Of a DNA stretch of 11,240 nucleotides, positions 6,506 through 11,240 are shown piece after piece. Each line of letters begins with the position of its first letter. The first letter of the stretch is position 1. Below the pieces are notes generated by a model. The model saw only the letters and a program-made list of their open reading frames with translations, ran no database searches and was not told the origin of the DNA. Origin of the DNA: Planctomycetales bacterium (GTDB taxonomy: Bacteria; Planctomycetota; Phycisphaerae; SM23-33); the NCBI GenBank assembly GCA_030592655.1, contig JAUVIQ010000089.1:1-11240 (forward strand). The letters run 5' to 3'. A program made the translations under genes and the position numbers.

Positions 6506-9503
6506 CGGGTGTCGTGGTCGCGGTGTTTGCCAAGGCCTTCATCACGGCGGCGTCGCGGGCGGACAGGTCGGGATAGTCTGCGTCTGAACCCACGTCCGGG
6601 CGGCGTTTCCAGGAGCGGGCGCATCGGCTGTATTTTTCGCGTGTATCCTCGACGCGAACGCCGATGGGCAGAGTTTCGGACACTGAATCAATGTCCGTGC
6701 CGCCGGCCTTTTCAATCCTCGCGTATCCGACGCCGAGGAGGTCTTCCAGTTCGCCCAGATAGGTTTCCAGGAAGGTTCCGGCTGCGGGGTTATCGTCGGC
6801 GATGGTAAAGACGGCTTCGGCGTCGAGCGGATTCTTGACGCCTGCATTTCGAAGCGCTTCGAGTTTGACCAGGCCATCGGCCCGCAGTTCCAGCAGGCGG
6901 TCCCAAATCCAGGCTGGTCCTACCTGGATTTCGTCGGAGGAGAATTGTCCGAGGTCCGGGTTGACCGGGCGGAGGTCTTCCGCCATTTCCAGCATTTGCT
7001 CGTCATATTCCGGCATCATTGCCAGGTGGACGCTGTCGGGTTCGTTTGGGCTACGGGCGGGGATATGCTCCCACGCCTCCTCGGCAGTGTGCGGAAGGAT
7101 CGGAGCCAGCAGTTTCACCAGCACGACAAGCACTTCGTGCAGAACGGATTGCGTCGCCCGTCGTCGCGGCGAGTCGGGCAATTCGCAGTACAGGCGGTCT
7201 TTCGCAGCGGCCATATAGATACTCGATGCCTGAACGGTGCAGAACTCGTACATCAGGCGGGTCGCGCGGTGGAATTCGTAACGGTCGAAAGCGCCGCGAA
7301 CGTCGCGGACGAGTTGGTGCAGTTGAAGCCTCATCCATCGGTCGAGCGAATGTTCGGGTAATTCGACGGCGTGTCGGACCGGCTCAAAATCGCTGCATGA
7401 ACCCATGCAGAACCGAAGTGTATTGCGAATCTTCCGGTAGGCGTCTTCGCTCTGGGCGATGAGGTTTTCGCTGCAGCGGACGTCGTCGGTGTAATTCTGC
7501 GACGCTACCCATAGGCGGATAATGTCGGCTCCGCGCTTGGTGAGTTGGTCGATAACGTCGATGGTGTTTCCGAGCGACTTGGACATCTTAAGCCCGTCCT
7601 CGGTTACGACGAATCCGTGTGTCAGAACGGTCCTGAACGGCGGCAGCCCCGCCGCCCCAAGCGCAGGCAGAAGCGACAACTGGAACCAGCCGCGATGCTG
7701 GTCGGAACCTTCAAGGTAAAGATCAACCGGAATCTCATCGATGAGTCCCCGTTGCACAGCTGCGGCGAACCAACTCGAACCGGACTCGAACCATACGTCG
7801 AAAATGTCATGGCCTGTGTGGAGTTTTGCAGCGTCAAAAGCGTTCGGTTCGGCCAGGTCCGTATCGAAGACAGGGTCGTAATCGCCCAGCAGTTCCGTCG
7901 GCGAATCGGTGAACCAGCAATCCGATCCTCGCTCGGCGAAACTTTTGGCTACTGCCCGAACTGACGCGGGCGTCAGCAGAGCCTGTCCAGCCTCGTTGTA
8001 GAATGCCGGTATCGGCAGTCCCCAACTACGCTGGCGTGAGATGCACCAGTCGGGTCTGCTTTCGAGCATCCCAGCCAGGCGGTTTCGACCCCAGGCGGGG
8101 ATGAAATCCATCCCACCGTCGTCGGCGTTTTTCCGGCAGGCGTCCATCGCCATCTCGCGCAGCGTCGTTCCGCGTTTCATGTCGCCATCGACGGATACGA
8201 ACCATTGCTCGGTCGCACGGAAGATCGTCGGCGTCTTGGATCGCCAGTCGTGCGGGTAAGAGTGCGTGATGACCTGTTTATGAAACAGTGTCCCGGCCTT
8301 TGAGAGAAAATCCACCACCAGCGGATTGGCGTCCCAGACGCTCTTGCCGATGAGCCATTCCGGAGCGGTCTCGTCGAGCACGCCGTCCTCGCCGACGGGG
8401 CAATAAACTTCCAGGTCGTACTTCAAGGCAGTGCCGTAGTCTTCCATCCCATGGCCGGGGGCGGTGTGGACCAGTCCCGTGCCGTCTTCAAGCGTAACGT
8501 AATTGGCAGGGACGACCGGGCAGACCTTATTCTCAATCAGCGGATGCAGGTAGGTGATGCCGGCATCGACCAGTGCGGCTCCGCGAGCGGCTGCGAGAAC
8601 CTCGAATTTTTCGATGCCGCCGATACCGCAGACTTTTTCAACAAGGTCGGAAGCAATGACGGCGATGATTTCCTTATCGGCGTGTGTGAATTTAACGGCA
8701 GAGTATTCGAAATCAGGATGCACAGCCACAGCCAGGTTCGCCGGCAGCGTCCACGGCGTGGTCGTCCAGATCATCAGATAGGCCGGTGCGTCGCCGGTCA
8801 GGCCGAACAGATTTTTCAGGGCCGATGAATCGGCTCCGGCCAGCAGGACATAGATGCTGTCGTCTTTACGGTCGTGGTATTCCAGTTCGGCTTCAGCCAG
8901 TGCGGTTCGGTTCTCGATGGACCAGTGGACGGGTTTTAGTTGGCGAAAGATAAGTCCCTGCTCGACGAGGCGTGCGAAGACGTCGAGCACGGCGGATTCG
9001 TATTGGGGGTCCATTGTGATGTAAGGTTTGTACGGTTCGTCGATTTCGCCCAGGACTCCCAGTTGTTGGAACTGCTCGGACTGGATTTTGACGTACTTAC
9101 CGGCGTATTCGGCGCATCGACGGCGGATATCGGTCTTGGGCATCTCCGACAATTCATCGCCGAGTTCGCTCTGGACGCGGTACTCGATCGGCAGGCCGTG
9201 ACAGTCCCATCCGTGGATGAACGGTGCGTCGAAGCCGGTCATGTTCCTGTACCGAATGACGATGTCCTTGAGAATCTTGTTCAGCGCGGTGCCCATGTGG
9301 ATATTACCGTTGGCGTAAGGCGGGCCGTCGTGGAGGATAAATCGCGGGCCGCCGGCGCGGGCATCACGAATCCGGCCGTAAAGGTCCATCTTCGCCCATC
9401 GCGCCTGCATAGCCGGTTCTTTCTTGAGCAGCCCGGCGCGCATATCGAAGTCGGTCTTCGGAAGATTCAACGTGTCTTTGTAGTTTTTCTTTTTCTCGTT
9501 CAT
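6492..9503 (-). CDS. ileS: Isoleucyl-tRNA synthetase, type I, with degenerate zinc finger
   Basis: The 1003-residue protein charges tRNA-Ile and is essential. Visible motifs are the class I HIGH-type HMGT (69-72, after GPPYANGNI), the tRNA-acceptor/zinc-related GWDCHGLPIE (98-107), editing-domain TTTPWTLPANLAVAVHP (247-263) and GHGMEDYG (350-357), and KMSKS (639-643). The anticodon-binding C-terminal half follows. Length and domain order match bacterial type I IleRS such as E. coli's. The C-terminal zinc finger normally has CxRCW and LCxRC; here it reads CARSW (961-965) and LSARD (980-984), so only one of four cysteines remains. The start at 9503 is followed by the conserved YKDTLNLPKTDF. It has no strong Shine-Dalgarno. 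The 3' end overlaps the convergent aminopeptidase by 14 bp with no room for a terminator. A second cysteine-rich or other zinc site was not seen nearby. Confidence 0.97.
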   Translation of the reverse strand: MNEKKKNYKDTLNLPKTDFDMRAGLLKKEPAMQARWAKMDLYGRIRDARAGGPRFILHDGPPYANGNIHMGTALNKILKDIVIRYRNMTGFDAPFIHGWDCHGLPIEYRVQSELGDELSEMPKTDIRRRCAEYAGKYVKIQSEQFQQLGVLGEIDEPYKPYITMDPQYESAVLDVFARLVEQGLIFRQLKPVHWSIENRTALAEAELEYHDRKDDSIYVLLAGADSSALKNLFGLTGDAPAYLMIWTTTPWTLPANLAVAVHPDFEYSAVKFTHADKEIIAVIASDLVEKVCGIGGIEKFEVLAAARGAALVDAGITYLHPLIENKVCPVVPANYVTLEDGTGLVHTAPGHGMEDYGTALKYDLEVYCPVGEDGVLDETAPEWLIGKSVWDANPLVVDFLSKAGTLFHKQVITHSYPHDWRSKTPTIFRATEQWFVSVDGDMKRGTTLREMAMDACRKNADDGGMDFIPAWGRNRLAGMLESRPDWCISRQRSWGLPIPAFYNEAGQALLTPASVRAVAKSFAERGSDCWFTDSPTELLGDYDPVFDTDLAEPNAFDAAKLHTGHDIFDVWFESGSSWFAAAVQRGLIDEIPVDLYLEGSDQHRGWFQLSLLPALGAAGLPPFRTVLTHGFVVTEDGLKMSKSLGNTIDVIDQLTKRGADIIRLWVASQNYTDDVRCSENLIAQSEDAYRKIRNTLRFCMGSCSDFEPVRHAVELPEHSLDRWMRLQLHQLVRDVRGAFDRYEFHRATRLMYEFCTVQASSIYMAAAKDRLYCELPDSPRRRATQSVLHEVLVVLVKLLAPILPHTAEEAWEHIPARSPNEPDSVHLAMMPEYDEQMLEMAEDLRPVNPDLGQFSSDEIQVGPAWIWDRLLELRADGLVKLEALRNAGVKNPLDAEAVFTIADDNPAAGTFLETYLGELEDLLGVGYARIEKAGGTDIDSVSETLPIGVRVEDTREKYSRCARSWKRRPDVGSDADYPDLSARDAAVMKALANTATTTPATHK

Positions 9504-9526
9504 TGGTTTTATCCGTAACTGTGGGC

Positions 9527-9555
9527 ATTGTGCATTTATAAGTGGCCTGCGTCAA
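9527..9555 (-). promoter_or_regulatory. Candidate sigma-70 promoter of ileS
   Basis: On the minus strand TTGACG (plus 9550-9555) and CACAAT (plus 9527-9532) are 17 bp apart and match the -35 and -10 at five and four of six positions. Transcription would begin about 20 bases downstream of 9527, close to the ATG at 9503, so the leader would be very short. No T-box or other leader structure is visible. Confidence 0.45.
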
Positions 9556-9578
9556 TGGAGTTTGATTTTGCCGGTAAC

Positions 9579-9607
9579 TTGTCATACCGCGCGTGTGAAG
9601 TTAGGAT
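9579..9607 (+). promoter_or_regulatory. Candidate sigma-70 promoter of the exported protein gene
   Basis: TTGTCA (9579-9584) and TAGGAT (9602-9607) are 17 bp apart and match the consensus at five and four of six positions. The start of transcription would fall near 9614, leaving a leader of about 60 bases before the ATG at 9673. It is divergent from the ileS promoter, 23 bp away. Confidence 0.5.
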
Positions 9608-9672
9608 AACCCTGTGGCTGAAAGATTGGCAGTGAGACGATGTCTTCTATCTTCCGTAATAAGGAGCATGAG

Positions 9673-11088
9673 ATGAGACGCTATGTAATCGTTGGAATGT
9701 TTGCGGCGGTTTTGTTTGGCACGGTTTCGGCGTTATCGGCCGACGGGAAACTCTATCACCTTTCGAAGGTTCCGAAATTCTGCGTCGGCGACAGGGCTGT
9801 CGCAAAGGAGACAGATGTTTCTGGAGAGACGGTAACAATTGCCGACGGTAAGGTTGTCAGCAGGAAAAAAACAAGCGAAGACGCCAGAATCGTCTATGAA
9901 GTAACGGAGGTTGACAAGGCCGGGAAGATTCAGGCCTTCCGTGTTAGCATCATCTCGGCCAAGGCGAAGTTCGACATCGCGCTGCCTGCACCGGACAAGA
10001 AGCGGATCGCTATCGAGAATATCCACTTTATCGCCCGGCGGAAGGGTCTGGATTTCGATGCCGACACGACCACGGTCGTCAGCGAAAAGGACAAGAAACT
10101 CAAGGCATCGCAGATATGGCTCCTGAAAAAGCACTGCCGGAATGGGATTACGTTTCCCATGTATCAGGAAGAGGATGCCTTGCTTATGCCGACCGAACCC
10201 GTTCCCGTCGGGCATAAGTGGAAACCCTCGCGCGAGATGCTGGACAGGTGGACCGAAGCCAGTAGTGAGGCGAAGAAGGCCAACGGCAAGGCCGTCTCGG
10301 CTGAATTCCGATTCGTATCAGTAACCGACGGCGTCGCGCTTATTGAAGGCGCTTTCGTCGTGGAAGCCACCCTCGCGGGCAAAAGGGTCAAAATGGCGGC
10401 AAGGGTAATTGCAAAGATCGACACAGGGTCCGGGCGGTGGGTAGGCGAGACCTTATTTGGACCTATCGTGCTGAAGATGCAGGGGGCATCGGTGAAAATA
10501 GATAGTCGGAGCGAAGACACGGCGAGTTTGACCCCCGGCAAAGGCAAGGTGTCTGCGTTACCTAAAAAAATCTTCAAAATCGGTTGGAAGCGACCGGGCA
10601 AGGATACCAACAACCACATAGACAAAACCAAAGGGTTCAGCCTGAACGTACCGGCTGGATACGTCGCCCGAAAGGCTCCTCTCAATGAGAGCTTCATAGC
10701 GAAATTCGTTGATAAACTCGGGCGGGGAATCGTGGTAACGGAAGACAGTACCGATTACCCCGTGGAAATTGATGAGATAGTCCGGGAGTTCCTGGCGTCC
10801 ATGCGGGACGACGACGACTCGCCGCCTGGTTATACCGTTATCAAGCGTGAAAAAGTTACACTGGCGAATGGCATCCCATCCGTTCTGATAACCGCTAAAA
10901 TCCACGGCGGGAAGGCAATCCTTCTGACCGTTATCGCAATTGACGGTGAGCGAATAATGACCGTTTCGACCGGTGCCCCGACTGATATGAAGGACCTGTT
11001 GGCCGAACTGAAAAAGACCTTAAAGACCCTACGCATTTTCGAGCCGGATTACACCAAAGCCCCGCCGGAGGCTTCAGGCAAGCCATAG
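9673..11088 (+). CDS. Unrecognised exported protein with a PsbP/DUF1795-like C-terminal part
   Basis: I do not recognise this 471-residue protein. It starts at 9673 (MRRYVIVG) because AAGGAG (9661-9666) lies 6 bases upstream. An earlier in-frame ATG at 9640 lacks this and would put polar residues before the signal. Residues 1-20 form a signal peptide (basic MRRY, hydrophobic core, cleavage after VSA), so it is periplasmic or secreted; no lipobox is seen. The N-terminal half (about 25-275) is beta-rich with Lys/Glu repeats and two cysteines, C37 and C155, that could form a disulfide. After a Thr/Gly/Lys linker the C-terminal part (about 316-458), beginning GFSLNVPAGY, looks like a lipid-binding-like PsbP/Mog1/DUF1795 fold with a final helix. 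This is a guess by pattern only. An acidic DDDD run lies at 379-382. Its stop is 25 bp before purF, with no terminator between, so the two may be co-transcribed. Confidence 0.85.
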   Translation: MRRYVIVGMFAAVLFGTVSALSADGKLYHLSKVPKFCVGDRAVAKETDVSGETVTIADGKVVSRKKTSEDARIVYEVTEVDKAGKIQAFRVSIISAKAKFDIALPAPDKKRIAIENIHFIARRKGLDFDADTTTVVSEKDKKLKASQIWLLKKHCRNGITFPMYQEEDALLMPTEPVPVGHKWKPSREMLDRWTEASSEAKKANGKAVSAEFRFVSVTDGVALIEGAFVVEATLAGKRVKMAARVIAKIDTGSGRWVGETLFGPIVLKMQGASVKIDSRSEDTASLTPGKGKVSALPKKIFKIGWKRPGKDTNNHIDKTKGFSLNVPAGYVARKAPLNESFIAKFVDKLGRGIVVTEDSTDYPVEIDEIVREFLASMRDDDDSPPGYTVIKREKVTLANGIPSVLITAKIHGGKAILLTVIAIDGERIMTVSTGAPTDMKDLLAELKKTLKTLRIFEPDYTKAPPEASGKP

Positions 11089-11113
11089 CCATTTTTTTAA
11101 AAAAGGAACCATT

Positions 11114-11240
11114 TTGAGCGAAGATATTCATCATAATTGCGGCGTGGCGGCGGTGTATCGGCTTGGTAAATCGGCGGGCGACGTTACCGCGATGCTGCCG
11201 CAGATGCTGCTGGACCTTCAGAATCGCGGTCAACTCGCAG
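11114..11240 (+). CDS. purF: Amidophosphoribosyltransferase PurF, N-terminus only
   Basis: The window cuts this gene after 42 codons. It starts on TTG, chosen because AAAAGGA (11101-11107) lies 6 bases upstream. PurF transfers the amide nitrogen of glutamine to PRPP, the first committed step of purine synthesis. Residues 8-14 read NCGVAAV, where C9 would be the N-terminal nucleophile of the glutaminase domain after autocleavage of an 8-residue propeptide (MSEDIHHN). The following LLDLQNRGQLA matches the LxxLQHRGQ motif of the family, with Asn replacing His. Other class-II glutamine amidotransferases share the start, but this spacing and the RGQ motif favour PurF. A 13-base T7A6 run (11092-11104) precedes the ribosome binding site. 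Confidence 0.85.
   Translation, partial: MSEDIHHNCGVAAVYRLGKSAGDVTAMLPQMLLDLQNRGQLA

Noticed and set aside
9640..9672. A longer start for the exported protein
   Set aside because: It would add polar residues ahead of the signal peptide; the ATG at 9673 has the ribosome binding site.

Overview
The window looks like a chromosomal housekeeping segment from a Planctomycetota bacterium, most likely the Phycisphaerae side of the phylum. This placement is inferred from overall protein character (moderately high G+C, a YqiJ/YqiK-type flotillin pair next to a CII-like helix-turn-helix gene, a PurF starting on TTG with a short propeptide). It is not proven by a marker gene. No mobile element, CRISPR array, rRNA or tRNA was recognised.

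Layout. Positions 1-476 carry no credible gene. They hold three consecutive tandem-repeat blocks (periods 10, 17 and 11 bp), then a 13-bp perfect hairpin and a GNRA-capped hairpin. At 477-1853 (+) is an NtrC-type sigma-54 response regulator with no kinase beside it. It converges on a minus-strand operon, and the two meet in a heptamer-repeat hairpin that also encodes the last residues of PurN. Read 5' to 3' on the minus strand, that operon is: a small HTH protein (5135-4665), an OB-fold membrane protein with an Asp-rich linker (4648-4007), a flotillin (4003-2495) and purN (2502-1906). Spacing is 16 bp, 3 bp and an 8-bp overlap, so co-expression is likely.

A short divergent gap at 5136-5249 separates it from two plus-strand genes: a hotdog-fold thioesterase (5250-5651) and an M55 D-aminopeptidase of the DppA family (5714-6505). 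The aminopeptidase ends inside the last codons of a convergent ileS (9503-6492). IleRS has the synthetic and editing motifs, but three of the four cysteines of its C-terminal zinc finger are replaced. A divergent promoter region (9504-9672) then leads to an unrecognised exported protein (9673-11088) and the start of purF (11114 to the window edge).

How the genes relate. Two de novo purine genes (purN, purF) sit at the ends of two different operons, each after an envelope-related gene (flotillin, exported protein). The flotillin/OB-fold pair probably forms a membrane microdomain assembly, with the HTH protein as its candidate regulator. The most notable observations are the layered repeat locus upstream of the response regulator, the repeat-derived PurN C-terminus, the HTH-OB-flotillin-purN operon and the degenerate IleRS zinc finger. 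I did not find a clear new defence or mobile system.
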